Notes: generated by a model from the letters alone, not told the origin. Shown: positions 25,200 to 33,767, counted from the first letter of the stretch. The stretch: DNA of 64,000 bases from Sphingomonas gellani (GCF_900110035.1 NZ_FOCF01000012.1:1-64000), one strand, 5' to 3'. Program-made: numbers and translations.

Positions 25200-25310
25200 G
25201 GGCGCTTCGCGGATACGCGAGCCCCCGTGGCTGGCGATGATGCCGGATAGCACCGATGAAATGACAAGGCGAGATTGTACCGGTTACGTTCTGTTTCCTA
25301 AACTGGCTTG

Positions 25311-25343
25311 TGCGGCAAACGACCGGGGCTGTTGAAAAAGGCC
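25311..25343 (-). repeat. 33-bp dispersed repeat, second copy
   Basis: This is the reverse complement of 17908-17940 with about two mismatches (GCCTTTTTCAACAGCC, then TCGTTTGCCGCACA). Forty bases further on, GTTGATCGGGAA (25383-25394) is a copy of the other dispersed repeat core. The region 25200-25476 (277 bp) contains no gene. Confidence 0.65.
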
Positions 25344-25476
25344 CGACGCTGCCCCGGCCGCCCGTCCCGCACGGTCTGGATCGTTGATCGGGAAAGCCTC
25401 TGTTGCTGGCGGGAGGCCAACTCGCCATGCTGCGAGGTAGGCCTTAAAACGCCGCAAGTTGGGCGGAACGACCGGT

Positions 25477-26166
25477 ATGGCTGCACGCATCATCTTGCTC
25501 AACGGCACCTCTAGCGCCGGTAAATCCACGCTGGCGACTGCTCTCCGCCCGCTGCTGCCTAAGACGTTTTGCTACTATGCGTCCGACCAGCTCGCCGACG
25601 CTGCCTTTCGGCCGCTCACCGAGCCTGCACGATGGGAAGGACGCGAAACCTTCTTTTCGGGGTTTCATCGCTCCATTGCAGCCTTCGCCGAAGCTGGGCT
25701 TGATCTGCTGGTTGAGCATATTGTCGAGCGAGCATCGTGGGCGGACCAGCTCAGAAAACTGCTGCATCCCTTCGATACTTTTTGGGTCGGTGTGCATGTA
25801 CCTCTCGGCGTGCTGGAACGGCGAGAACGGCTGCGAGGGGATCGAGCGTTGGGCGAAGCGCAAGAGTATCACCGCACCCACGATCATTGCGCCTATGATA
25901 TAGAGATTGAAAACGTGGGGACGCCTGACATGGCCGCTACCCAGGTCTTTCAGGCGTGGAGCCTAAAGCGGCAGGACGACCCAATCCCGGCCATTCGCGG
26001 CTTGTTTTCCGCTCGCCGACTTCTGCCATTTGTTCATGTTCAGAGCGGAGCCCTGACGAGTCCCGGAGCTCACCCGTGGCACGGCCGTCGTCCTCGCAAA
26101 CGACGGTCGATGAGACATACCGCACTGCTCACCTCGTGGTATTGGCCAAGCGCATCATCTCGCTAG
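25477..26166 (+). CDS. Chloramphenicol phosphotransferase-like P-loop kinase, altered 3' end
   Basis: A 229-residue frame. The Walker A is LLNGTSSAGKSTLATAL, followed by the CPT-family YYASDQLADAAF (acidic residue after strand 2), VEHIVERASW and VHVPLGVLERRERLRGDRAL. The YHRTHDHCAYDIEIEN segment is where family members normally finish (about 175 residues). Here the frame runs on about 60 residues into sequence resembling repeat DNA (compare 26020-26041 with 57287-57308) and overlaps the convergent LysR gene, so the native stop was probably lost. The substrate need not be chloramphenicol. Confidence 0.75.
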   Translation: MAARIILLNGTSSAGKSTLATALRPLLPKTFCYYASDQLADAAFRPLTEPARWEGRETFFSGFHRSIAAFAEAGLDLLVEHIVERASWADQLRKLLHPFDTFWVGVHVPLGVLERRERLRGDRALGEAQEYHRTHDHCAYDIEIENVGTPDMAATQVFQAWSLKRQDDPIPAIRGLFSARRLLPFVHVQSGALTSPGAHPWHGRRPRKRRSMRHTALLTSWYWPSASSR

Positions 26167-27034
26167 CGACATGCTGAACGGCAACATCGTGCGTGTTACG
26201 TCGATGCCAGGCGAGGCGCAGGGAAAAACCGTCGATCGGAAGTGGCGGCTCGAAAGTGACGACACTGTTCGTCACGGCTCCGTCCATCATCAAGGCCGGC
26301 ACGAGAGCGACCAGGTCGGAACCCGCCAGCAGGTTCGGCACCATGACGAAGCTCGGCACCACCATCCCTATCGAGCGCGAGCGTCCTATCGTGCGCAAGG
26401 CCGCGTCTACCGGCGTATCGGTCGCGCCACTCGCCGAGACGATCAGGTGCGGCCATGCCAGCCACGTATCGAGATCGAACCGGTCGGCAGCCGGATGATC
26501 GCGCCGCATCGCGACCAGGTAACGCTCGCGCAACACGATCTCGCTGTGGATCGCAGGATCGTTCGATGCCGGCAGCACAGAGATGACGAGGTCCAGCGGA
26601 CCACGCGCTAGTTCCGCCAACGCCGCCGATCCACCGCGCCAGGGGTGCAACGCGAGCACGATGCCCGGCGCCTGCGCGGCCAGCGCCTCGTGCAGCATCG
26701 GGCCGAGCCGGGTCGCGACCGCATCGGCCATGGCGAGGTGGACGACCCGCTTGACCTCCGAGAGCGGCGGCGGATCGAGACCGATCAAGCCGGCGATGGT
26801 GTCCATGATCTCCGCCAGCGGTTGGCGTAGTGCAGCGCCCCTGGCGGTCGGTGCCATGGCGTTGCCATGCCGTTCGAGCAGCGGATCGCCGAACAGGTGG
26901 CGGCATCGTTCCAGCGCGCTCGATACTGCCGGCTGCGACATGCCGAGCCGGCTCGCAGCGCGCGAGACGCCGCCCTCTTCCAGCACCGCGGTGAGGATCG
27001 TGAGCAGGTTGAGATCGACACCACGCATATTCAT
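26129..27034 (-). CDS. LysR family regulator, divergent from a quinone-reductase gene
   Basis: A protein of 301 residues. The LysR HTH is VDLNLLTILTAVLEEGGVSR, then ASRLGMSQPAVSSALERCRH, followed by the substrate-binding domain (VHLAMADAVATRLGPMLHEA). The start at 27034 is selected because the longer frame crosses the promoter. The shared spacer has the palindrome ATATGT-A-ACATAT. It likely activates the flavodoxin-fold reductase at 27115 in response to quinone-like or electrophilic compounds. Confidence 0.88.
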   Translation of the reverse strand: MNMRGVDLNLLTILTAVLEEGGVSRAASRLGMSQPAVSSALERCRHLFGDPLLERHGNAMAPTARGAALRQPLAEIMDTIAGLIGLDPPPLSEVKRVVHLAMADAVATRLGPMLHEALAAQAPGIVLALHPWRGGSAALAELARGPLDLVISVLPASNDPAIHSEIVLRERYLVAMRRDHPAADRFDLDTWLAWPHLIVSASGATDTPVDAALRTIGRSRSIGMVVPSFVMVPNLLAGSDLVALVPALMMDGAVTNSVVTFEPPLPIDGFSLRLAWHRRNTHDVAVQHVASEMMRLANTTR

Positions 27035-27049
27035 GCGGTGGATGATGCC

Positions 27050-27062
27050 ATATGTAACATAT
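27050..27062. promoter_or_regulatory. Palindrome in the LysR/reductase spacer
   Basis: ATATGTAACATAT is a perfect 13-bp dyad fitting the LysR T-N11-A rule (T at the second position, A at the matching end). It lies 16 bp upstream of the LysR start and 52 bp upstream of the reductase. Confidence 0.6.
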
Positions 27063-27114
27063 TGATTGGAAGGTGTCCCGCTCCGCCTCCATGTCGCCGG
27101 CAAGGAGATAGACG

Positions 27115-27645
27115 ATGCGGACGACCATCCTGCTATTCCATCCGGCTTTCGCCCGATCAAAGGCGAACCGCGCGCTGGCCGACGCCGCCGTCGCGACCGG
27201 CGACGTCGATCTGGTCGTCATGGACGCGCTTTACCCGTCGGGAGAACTGGATGTGGAGGCGGAAGTGGGGCGCCTGCTATCGGTCGAGCGGCTCGTGCTG
27301 CAATTTCCGGTGCAATGGTATTCGACCCCGCCGCTCCTGAAGGCATGGCAGGACACGGTGCTGACGCGCATGTACTACGTCAACGCCGCGACCGAGGGGG
27401 AGCGGTTGCGCGACCTGCCGGTCATGGTCGCAGCGACCGCCGGCAATGATCCGTCGGCCTATGCGGCGGACGGCGTCAATCTCTTCCCGCTGCCCGACCT
27501 CCTGCGGCCGCTACAGGCGACCGCGCACCGCTGCTTCTGGCGCTGGCACGAGCCATTCCTGATCTACCGCGCGAACAAGTCCTCGCCCGAGGAACTGGCG
27601 GCAGCCGGCGATCGCTACGCCGCGCGCCTCGCCGGCTGGGCATAG
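27115..27645 (+). CDS. NAD(P)H-dependent oxidoreductase of the flavodoxin-like fold (KefF/YwrO/MdaB type)
   Basis: A protein of 176 residues. ILLFHPAFARSKANRALADA is the FMN/FAD phosphate loop region, followed by LVLQFPVQWYSTPPLLKAWQ and the LRPLQATAHRCFWRWHEPFL segment typical of the Flavodoxin_2 family. The protein reduces quinones or nitro compounds by two electrons in the cytoplasm. It is divergent from its probable LysR activator. Confidence 0.88.
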   Translation: MRTTILLFHPAFARSKANRALADAAVATGDVDLVVMDALYPSGELDVEAEVGRLLSVERLVLQFPVQWYSTPPLLKAWQDTVLTRMYYVNAATEGERLRDLPVMVAATAGNDPSAYAADGVNLFPLPDLLRPLQATAHRCFWRWHEPFLIYRANKSSPEELAAAGDRYAARLAGWA

Positions 27646-27713
27646 CCGGTCACCGCGCTGTCATCCCGCCGCCCGACCACGTTCCCGTCGGGATAGTGTC
27701 TTGAGCAACAGTG

Positions 27714-28205
27714 TCAGCCTTGCTCGGCGGGGTCGTGCTGCACAGCATCGGCGAAGCGGCGCATCAGCCGGGCAAGATCGGCGACGTCCTGATCCGTCCA
27801 GTCGGCGAAGATCGTGCGCGCCATTCCCTCACGTGCCATGTCGATCCTGTCGGTCAAGGCTTTGCCGCTGGCGGTCACTACTGCCTCACGGACACGCCCA
27901 TCCGCCGCCGTCGGTCGGCGCTCCACGAAGCCGAGGCCTTCGAGCTTCGTGATCTGTCGGCTGACGGTCGTGTAGTCGCGCCCGACCCGATCGGCGAGAT
28001 CGACGATGCCGATCGGCCCAAGCCGTTCCACCATCACCAGCAGCGGGAACAGCGCGCGATCGAGCGCGATCCCTGCCTCGCGGACCATCGCCTCGTCGCG
28101 CTGCGGCCGGTTCATGACGCTGACGATATCGATCAGCGCCCCGTGCAATTCACGCAGCAGTGTCGAGGTGGGTGTATTATGCACTTTTCTGATTGACTCC
28201 AACAC
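27714..28205 (-). CDS. MarR family regulator
   Basis: A 163-residue winged-helix regulator. LGPIGIVDLADRVGRDYTTV and SRQITKLEGLGFVERRP form the HTH and wing. A TTG start at 28205 has GGAG seven bases upstream; GTG 28187 is an alternative. The gene is divergent from the FAD monooxygenase. Two copies of GTGCRTAWTACAC sit in opposite orientation, one overlapping its own 5' end and one before the monooxygenase, indicating autoregulation and repression of the enzyme gene. Confidence 0.85.
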   Translation of the reverse strand: MLESIRKVHNTPTSTLLRELHGALIDIVSVMNRPQRDEAMVREAGIALDRALFPLLVMVERLGPIGIVDLADRVGRDYTTVSRQITKLEGLGFVERRPTAADGRVREAVVTASGKALTDRIDMAREGMARTIFADWTDQDVADLARLMRRFADAVQHDPAEQG

Positions 28206-28232
28206 GTCGCTCCATCTATGTGCGTATTACAC
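28172..28232. promoter_or_regulatory. Paired MarR operators (GTGCRTAWTACAC)
   Basis: GTGCGTATTACAC is at 28220-28232 on the plus strand and GTGCATAATACAC on the minus strand (28172-28184). The first lies within a longer dyad TATGTG-N7-CACATA (28217-28235). The spacing of 48 bp suits one dimer at each promoter. Confidence 0.72.
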
Positions 28233-28246
28233 ATATGGAGCATGGC

Positions 28247-29749
28247 ATGACAAACGGTTTCGCAGCGGATGTACTCATCTGCGGCGCGGGCGCGGCTGGC
28301 CTGACGCTGGCGATCGACCTCGCCCGGTGCGGCGTCTCGTTCCGACTGATCGAGAAGCTGGACGATCCCTTCCGCGGTTCGCGCGGCAAGGGCATCCAGC
28401 CCCGCACGCAGGAGGTGTTCGAGGATCTCGGCATCCTCGACCGGATCGTCGCGGCAGGGGGCTTCTACCCGCAGCAGCGCGAATATGCCGACGACGGCAG
28501 CTTCACGGACACCGACGTGGTGGAGGCCGAACCTGCCACAGCCGCAGAGCCGTACCACCTGCCGCTGATGGTGCCGCAGTTCCTGACCGAGCGTGTCATG
28601 CGCGAGCGGCTGGTCGAACTGGGCCATGTGCCCGAGTTCGGTTGTGAACTGCTCGGCTTCACGCAGGATGGTGAAGGGGTAACGGCACGCATCGCGACCA
28701 GTATTGGCGAGGAGGCGATCCGCGTCCGCTGGCTGGTCGGCGCCGACGGCGGACGCTCCTTCGTCCGTCACGCGCTCGACATCGGCTTCCCCGGCAAGAC
28801 GCTGGGCGTGCGCGCCATCGTCGCCGACGTGACCCTGTCGGGGCTGTCGCGCGACGTGTGGCACCGCTTCGGAGAAGGCGACATGCAGCGCCAGATTTCC
28901 GCCTGCCCGCTCGCCGGGACCAACCTTTTCCAGCTCCAGGGACCGATCCCGCTAGAAGGCGATGTCGATCTGTCGGCCGAGGGGCTGACGGCGCTGCTGC
29001 GCGAGCGGACCGGGCGTGACGATCTGATCGTCCACTCGGTATCCTGGGCATCCGCCTTTCACATGAACGCGCGCCTTGCCGATCGCTATCGCGACGGTCG
29101 CGTGTTGCTCGTAGGCGATGCCGCGCACACCCATCCTCCGACCGGGGGGCAGGGCCTCAACACCAGCGTACAGGACGCCTATAATCTGGGCTGGAAGCTC
29201 GCCGCGGTGGTGCACGGCGCTCCCGATGCGCTGCTCGACACTTACGAGGAAGAGCGCCGCCCCGTCGCCCAAGCCATGCTCGGTCTTGCTACCGGCCTGC
29301 TCGACGCCATGAAACGCGGCGAGATGCGGCGCGGGCGCGATACGCATCAGCTCGACATCGGCTATCCGGGTTCCCCTCTGGCCGTGGAAACGCCTGAACG
29401 GCACGGCGTCCTGCTCGCCGGGGACCGCGCCCCCGACGCACTAGTACGGGGTGCAGCCGGACAGCCGCGGCGGTTGTTTGACCTGTTCAAAGGCCCCCAC
29501 TGGACGCTGCTCGCCTATGGCGATGGCTCCATGGCAACGCGGCCGGGGCTGCACGTCCACGCCATCGGCCAGCGTGGCGACCTTGCGGACGATGCCGGCG
29601 AGTTCCAGGCCGCCTATGGCGTTGAGGCCGGCGATCGGGTGCTGGTGCGACCGGACGGCTATGTCGGCGCGATCGTCTCCACTGACGCGGATGCGGTGCT
29701 GGACGCATACCTCGCACAGGTGGGCATGGCGGGCCAAGTACACGGCTAA
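28247..29749 (+). CDS. FAD-dependent aromatic monooxygenase (PHBH/MhpA-type)
   Basis: A protein of 500 residues. ADVLICGAGAAGLTLAIDLA is the FAD-binding GxGxxG, RGSRGKGIQPRTQEVFEDLG is the substrate-side segment, VGADGGRSFVRHALDI is the DG motif, and VLLVGDAAHTHPPTGGQGLN is the GD motif. A thioredoxin-like C-terminal domain follows, as in phenol hydroxylase-type enzymes. It likely hydroxylates an aromatic compound using NAD(P)H and O2. The start at 28247 is favoured by GGAG seven bases upstream. It is divergent from MarR. Confidence 0.88.
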   Translation: MTNGFAADVLICGAGAAGLTLAIDLARCGVSFRLIEKLDDPFRGSRGKGIQPRTQEVFEDLGILDRIVAAGGFYPQQREYADDGSFTDTDVVEAEPATAAEPYHLPLMVPQFLTERVMRERLVELGHVPEFGCELLGFTQDGEGVTARIATSIGEEAIRVRWLVGADGGRSFVRHALDIGFPGKTLGVRAIVADVTLSGLSRDVWHRFGEGDMQRQISACPLAGTNLFQLQGPIPLEGDVDLSAEGLTALLRERTGRDDLIVHSVSWASAFHMNARLADRYRDGRVLLVGDAAHTHPPTGGQGLNTSVQDAYNLGWKLAAVVHGAPDALLDTYEEERRPVAQAMLGLATGLLDAMKRGEMRRGRDTHQLDIGYPGSPLAVETPERHGVLLAGDRAPDALVRGAAGQPRRLFDLFKGPHWTLLAYGDGSMATRPGLHVHAIGQRGDLADDAGEFQAAYGVEAGDRVLVRPDGYVGAIVSTDADAVLDAYLAQVGMAGQVHG

Positions 29750-29855
29750 GCCCGTCGCCCTGTATGTCGAGGGTCAGCGCGCGCCCCGATTGGAAGCGGC
29801 CGGCAAGACGGCGCGAATGTTCTCGGAATTGATCGATTTCGATAACCCACGCAGC

Positions 29856-30971
29856 TTATTGCGCTGCGGCCTTGCCGATGCCGCGATACCGCTCCAGCCA
29901 ATAGGCATAGGGAGCGGGAAGCACCCATGACGGCCGATCCTCTTCCAGCGCCAGCGCGGCGACATAGGGGTAGTGCGGATCGGCGAGGTGGGCGCGCGCG
30001 ACCATCACGAGGTCGAGCTGGCCGTCCGCGACCGCCGCGTCCGCGACCCGGGGATCGTCGATGCACCAGCCGGTCGCGACCGGGAGGCCGGTCTCCTGCC
30101 GCACCCGCGTAGCATAGGGCGCCATGAAGCCCTCCGCCCAAGGCGTTCTGCCCTCGATGGTCGAGAAGCCGATGCTGACGTTGAGCATGTCGAGCCCGCG
30201 CTCGCGGAACGCCTTCACGAGCGCGATCGAGTCCTCCAGCGTCTCCTCGTCGCGGCCGTCGAACTCGATCACGCCGAAGCGGGCGGTAAGCGGCAGGTGC
30301 TCGGGCCACACCGCGCGCACCGCCTCCAAAGTCTCGGTGAGGAAGCGTCCACGACCCTGCCAGTCGCCGCCATAGGCGTCCGTTCGCTTGTTGGCGTGAA
30401 CCGAGAAGAAGCTCTGCGCGAGGTAGCCGTGCGCGAAATGCAGTTCCAGCCACTCGAAGCCGGCCGCGAGTGCCCGCTTGGCGGCGGACACGAAGTCGGC
30501 CTTGACCCGCTCGATGTCCGCCAGCGTCATCTCGCGCGGGGTTCGCGACAGGCCACCACCGAATGCGATCGGCGACGGCGAGATCGTCTCCCAGCCGTTC
30601 GGATCGCCCGCCGGAATATGATCGTCGCCTTCCCACGGTCGGTTGGCGCTCGCCTTGCGCCCGGCATGGCCGATCTGAATACCGGGCACCGACCCTTCGG
30701 CTTTGATCTCAGCCGCAATCCGCGCCATGCCCTCGATCTGCCCGTCATCCCACAGGCCGGTGCAACCGGGGGTAATGCGGCCATCGGGCGAGACGCCGGT
30801 CGCCTCCACGATCACCAGCCCCGCGCCGCCCCGTGCGATCGAGGGGTAATGCACCCAGTGCCAGCGGTTGGTCACGCCATCAACGGCGCTGTACTGGCAC
30901 ATCGGCGGCACCGCGATGCGATTGCGGAGCGTCACGCCCTTGAGCGTGAAGGGCTGGAAGAGAGCGGACAT
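29856..30971 (-). CDS. namA: Old Yellow Enzyme family NADH:flavin oxidoreductase (YqjM/NamA-like)
   Basis: A TIM-barrel FMN enzyme of 371 residues. LKGVTLRNRIAVPPMCQYSA holds the YqjM-type active-site Cys in PPMCQYS. IQIGHAGRKAS and FEWLELHFAHGYLAQSFFSV carry the His pairs that bind substrate, and LDLVMVARAHLADPHYPY is the FMN phosphate site. It reduces activated C=C bonds of enones and related electrophiles. It ends near the FAD monooxygenase (convergent) and lies just downstream of the SRPBCC gene on the same strand. Confidence 0.93.
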   Translation of the reverse strand: MSALFQPFTLKGVTLRNRIAVPPMCQYSAVDGVTNRWHWVHYPSIARGGAGLVIVEATGVSPDGRITPGCTGLWDDGQIEGMARIAAEIKAEGSVPGIQIGHAGRKASANRPWEGDDHIPAGDPNGWETISPSPIAFGGGLSRTPREMTLADIERVKADFVSAAKRALAAGFEWLELHFAHGYLAQSFFSVHANKRTDAYGGDWQGRGRFLTETLEAVRAVWPEHLPLTARFGVIEFDGRDEETLEDSIALVKAFRERGLDMLNVSIGFSTIEGRTPWAEGFMAPYATRVRQETGLPVATGWCIDDPRVADAAVADGQLDLVMVARAHLADPHYPYVAALALEEDRPSWVLPAPYAYWLERYRGIGKAAAQ

Positions 30972-31014
30972 GGCGGTTCCTCGTGATTTTCAGTGCGGTT
31001 GGGCGTCGTAGGGC

Positions 31015-31524
31015 TCAGCCCTTCGCCTTTCGCGCGGCGGAGATGAGACCGTCGAGCCAATCCTGATGGCCGTTAATCATCGGGTTCGGCTTGGTGGTCG
31101 CCAGGTCCTTGGCCGGCTGCCCGTTCTGCGTCTCCTGCGTCAGGATGCGGACGCGGCCGTCCGACAGGTCCTCCACCAGCCAGACATGATGCACGTCGAG
31201 GCGGGTGTCGCCCTCGCCCGACCAGCCGTGCCAGGCGACGCGACCGGGTTCGTTGCCAGCGGGTGCGACATACTCCACCACCTCGGCATCGACCGGGAAG
31301 CCGAAGGTTTCGAAGTAGAAGCGCATGCCGTTGGCCAGCTCGGGGCCGGCCCCTTCGGGCAAGCGGATGTTGGCACTGTTGGCATAATAGTCCGGCCAGC
31401 GCGGCGCCTCGGCGAGGAACGGCCAGACCTCCGCGGCGGACAGCCCCGCGACGATGACCTCGTTGGAAGCGAAATTGTCGGTGAAACCGGGAACATAGCC
31501 TTCAGGCCAATGGATCGAGTTCAT
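31015..31524 (-). CDS. SRPBCC domain protein (START/Bet v1-like)
   Basis: A protein of 169 residues. SAAEVWPFLAEAPRWPDYYA is the hallmark helix of polyketide-cyclase/SRPBCC proteins, followed by antiparallel strands and a long C-terminal helix (HQDWLDGLISAARKAKG). The start at 31524 is chosen for AGCAGG upstream and for the domain's usual N-terminus. It lies 43 bp upstream of the Old Yellow Enzyme gene and is probably co-transcribed. The divergent LysR at 31624 is its likely regulator. Confidence 0.82.
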   Translation of the reverse strand: MNSIHWPEGYVPGFTDNFASNEVIVAGLSAAEVWPFLAEAPRWPDYYANSANIRLPEGAGPELANGMRFYFETFGFPVDAEVVEYVAPAGNEPGRVAWHGWSGEGDTRLDVHHVWLVEDLSDGRVRILTQETQNGQPAKDLATTKPNPMINGHQDWLDGLISAARKAKG

Positions 31525-31623
31525 GTCGGACCTGCTTTGTTGCGTCGGCATGCTGCCGCTTCCCAACATATGGCCATCGTGCCATGATAACGCCAATAAG
31601 CCTCAACTATCGGGCGTATCAGC

Positions 31624-32544
31624 GTGCGTGATATCAGGACGATTGATCTCAACCTGCTTCGTGCGCTTGATGCGCTGCTCGACGAGCGACACGTCAGCAA
31701 GGCAGCCCATCGACTCGGCGTTACCCAGCCGGCGGTCAGCGGCATGCTTACACGGCTGCGCGAGAGCTTCGACGACCCGCTCTTCGTGCGCGGGCAGCGC
31801 GGCGTACAGCCAACGTTGCGGGCGCTGGCACTGGCGGCGCCGGTCAAGCACATCCTGGCGGAGGTCGAGGCGCTGCTGCGGCCGGCTGCCTTCGATCCGG
31901 CGACGGCAGCCTTCACGCTGACGATTGCGGCCACCGACTATGCACTGCAAGCCGTGGTGGTGCCGTTCGTCACCGCGCTGCGCCGTCAGGCGCCCGGCAT
32001 CCGGGTGGCGACGCGGCCGGTCGACAATGCCCTCGTGGCCCGACAGCTCGAGCGCGGCGAACTCGACCTCGCCCTCATGACGCCGGACACCGCCCCGCTC
32101 GATCTCCACGCGCGCCGGCTGTTCGACGAAACCTACGTTTGTGCGCTCCGTGTCGGGCACCCGGATGCGGCCGGTGACGCCCTGTCGCTTGATCGCTTCT
32201 GCTTGCTCGATCACGCGCTCGTGTCCTTCTCGGGCGGCGCATTCCACGGCGTCACCGATGAGGTGCTCGCCGGATTGCACCGGGAGCGGCGTGTGGCGCT
32301 ATCTTTCCACAGTTTCCTGGCGCTTGCGGAGGTGCTGCGCACGACCGACCTGATCGCAGTGGTCCCGCGCCGCCTCGCGGCCGGTGCGGACGGATTGGCG
32401 CTCGTCGAGCCTCCCGTCTCCGTGCCGGGCTTCACCAAGCTCGCCGTCTGGCATGGCCGGACGCACAATGATGACGGGCAGCGCTGGGCTCGGACACTCC
32501 TGTTCGAAACGTGCGAAGCGGTCCGAGCCTTCAGCGGTGAGTAG
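31624..32544 (+). CDS. LysR family regulator (NodD/PcpR-like)
   Basis: A protein of 306 residues. The HTH is IDLNLLRALDALLDERHVSK, then AAHRLGVTQPAVSGMLTRLR, and the effector domain starts FTLTIAATDYALQAVVVPFV. A GTG start is used. The sequence style (LLRALDALLDERHVS) is that of regulators controlling SRPBCC, quinone or aromatic genes. It is divergent from the SRPBCC/OYE pair with a 99-bp spacer. Confidence 0.88.
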   Translation: MRDIRTIDLNLLRALDALLDERHVSKAAHRLGVTQPAVSGMLTRLRESFDDPLFVRGQRGVQPTLRALALAAPVKHILAEVEALLRPAAFDPATAAFTLTIAATDYALQAVVVPFVTALRRQAPGIRVATRPVDNALVARQLERGELDLALMTPDTAPLDLHARRLFDETYVCALRVGHPDAAGDALSLDRFCLLDHALVSFSGGAFHGVTDEVLAGLHRERRVALSFHSFLALAEVLRTTDLIAVVPRRLAAGADGLALVEPPVSVPGFTKLAVWHGRTHNDDGQRWARTLLFETCEAVRAFSGE

Positions 32545-32559
32545 CTGCATCTGCGAAAT

Positions 32560-32625
32560 CTAGATTGGGAACGGCCAACGCGACGGTGCACCCGTCCCGA
32601 TATCGATGATTGATCGGGAAAGGCG
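32560..32625. repeat. Dispersed repeat unit (GTTGATCGGGAA family)
   Basis: ATTGATCGGGAA at 32609-32620 has one mismatch to the core, and TTGGGAACGGC lies 35 bp before it, giving the same two-box layout as the copies at 631 and 2186. A further diverged copy (GTTGATCGGAAA) lies at 33124-33135, between the nucleotidyltransferase pseudogene and the NUDIX gene. Confidence 0.5.
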
Positions 32626-33087
32626 CTACGTCACGGCGGCGAGGCTCCGGGCACGCTCAATGTCCTTGGGGCGGCCAAAAGCGGTGAGCCTGGCCTGTAG
32701 CTCCATCCTCTCGGGGACGAAGACGACGGCACCTTCGACCTCGACGCTTTGTCGCGTCGCCGGTCGCACCGGCAACCATGCTTCACCTGATCGACGTTGG
32801 AAGTCTGCCATAAACTCGACCGGCAACGTGGTCGCGGTTCAAGTGCCGAAGATGCTCGACCGGAACGCCGCGTGCGGCGATCATGGCCGAAGCTCAATGC
32901 CGATCGCCGGCAGGATGCGTCGTGCGTCGGCAACGCTCAACAGCACATCCACGTCGGCGACATGGCCGGGATCAGCCCCATGGAGGGCAACGGCTGCGCT
33001 GGCGATGATCCACCAAGGATCATGCGCTTCTGCCATCACGTTGCCGATCGCCTTCAACGACGCTGAGAGGACCGGATTGAATATCAT
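32626..33087 (-). pseudogene. Nucleotidyltransferase-fold gene with two in-frame TGA stops
   Basis: A single minus-strand frame from ATG 33087 to 32626 would encode about 153 residues. It has a nucleotidyltransferase-like N-terminus (WWIIASAAVALHGADPGHVADVDVLL, where DVDVLL carries the metal-binding acidic pair) and a C-terminus that reads on smoothly (MADFQRRSGEAWLPV, then RMELQARLTAFGRPKDIERA). It is broken by TGA at 32881-32883 and TGA at 32839-32841, and no frameshift is needed. The second probably replaced Trp (TGG) in a stretch reading IFGT-stop-TATTLPVEF. It looks like a decaying gene with single-base changes. Confidence 0.75.
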
Positions 33088-33141
33088 CGGTCTCTTATAG
33101 CGCCGGCCGTCCCGCCAACGATCGTTGATCGGAAACGCGGA

Positions 33142-33555
33142 TCAGAGCGCGCGAGATAGGGGGAGGATGTGGTCACGGGTTAAAGGGGCGAGGGGCAGCG
33201 CCGTTGCTGCAACATGATCGACCCAGACGGCCTCCTCGATCTCTGATCGCGTAGCGGGGGCGTGCCGCATCCGCACATGGAAGATTTCAGCCTCAACGGT
33301 ATGGCCGGGCTCGTTCGCTGCGGGTGCGGAGTAGCGGCCGAGATGCCGCGCATCATCGTCAGCGGCCAGCACCAGCCCTATTTCCTCCCTCAGCTCGCGA
33401 CGCAGGGCACCTACAGGGCTCTCACCATCCTCGATCTTGCCACCGGCCTGCATAAACCATTCGGTTCCTGTCTTGCGTACCAACAGCAAGCGTCCGGCAC
33501 CGTCATCTATCAGGGCGGCAGCTATTCGAATGGTGCAGGGGGCCTCGTCGCTCAT
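33142..33555 (-). CDS. NUDIX hydrolase
   Basis: A protein of 137 residues. The NUDIX box is GKIEDGESPVGALRRELREE with IGL, matching G-x5-E-x7-R-E-U-x-E-E-x-G-U. It hydrolyses nucleoside diphosphates linked to another moiety in the cytoplasm; the substrate cannot be inferred. The N-terminal IRIAAALIDDGAGRLLLVRK is standard for MutT-like members. Confidence 0.92.
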   Translation of the reverse strand: MSDEAPCTIRIAAALIDDGAGRLLLVRKTGTEWFMQAGGKIEDGESPVGALRRELREEIGLVLAADDDARHLGRYSAPAANEPGHTVEAEIFHVRMRHAPATRSEIEEAVWVDHVAATALPLAPLTRDHILPLSRAL

Positions 33556-33767
33556 GAACCCATGCTAGTGGGTGCGCCTCGCCGCTCAACCGCCTTCCCG
33601 GTTTCGATCGGGAAAAGAGAACGGCAGAGACGTTCTCAAATCTGGTCAGAAAGGCTATTCCGAGAAGATGGTGACCCTGGTGATCGCTCGCAAAGCCAGC
33701 GTATAAGCACGGGTGACGCTGCGCCAGACCAGCATCCGGTCGTTCGCGCGGGCGAACGGGGATTACT

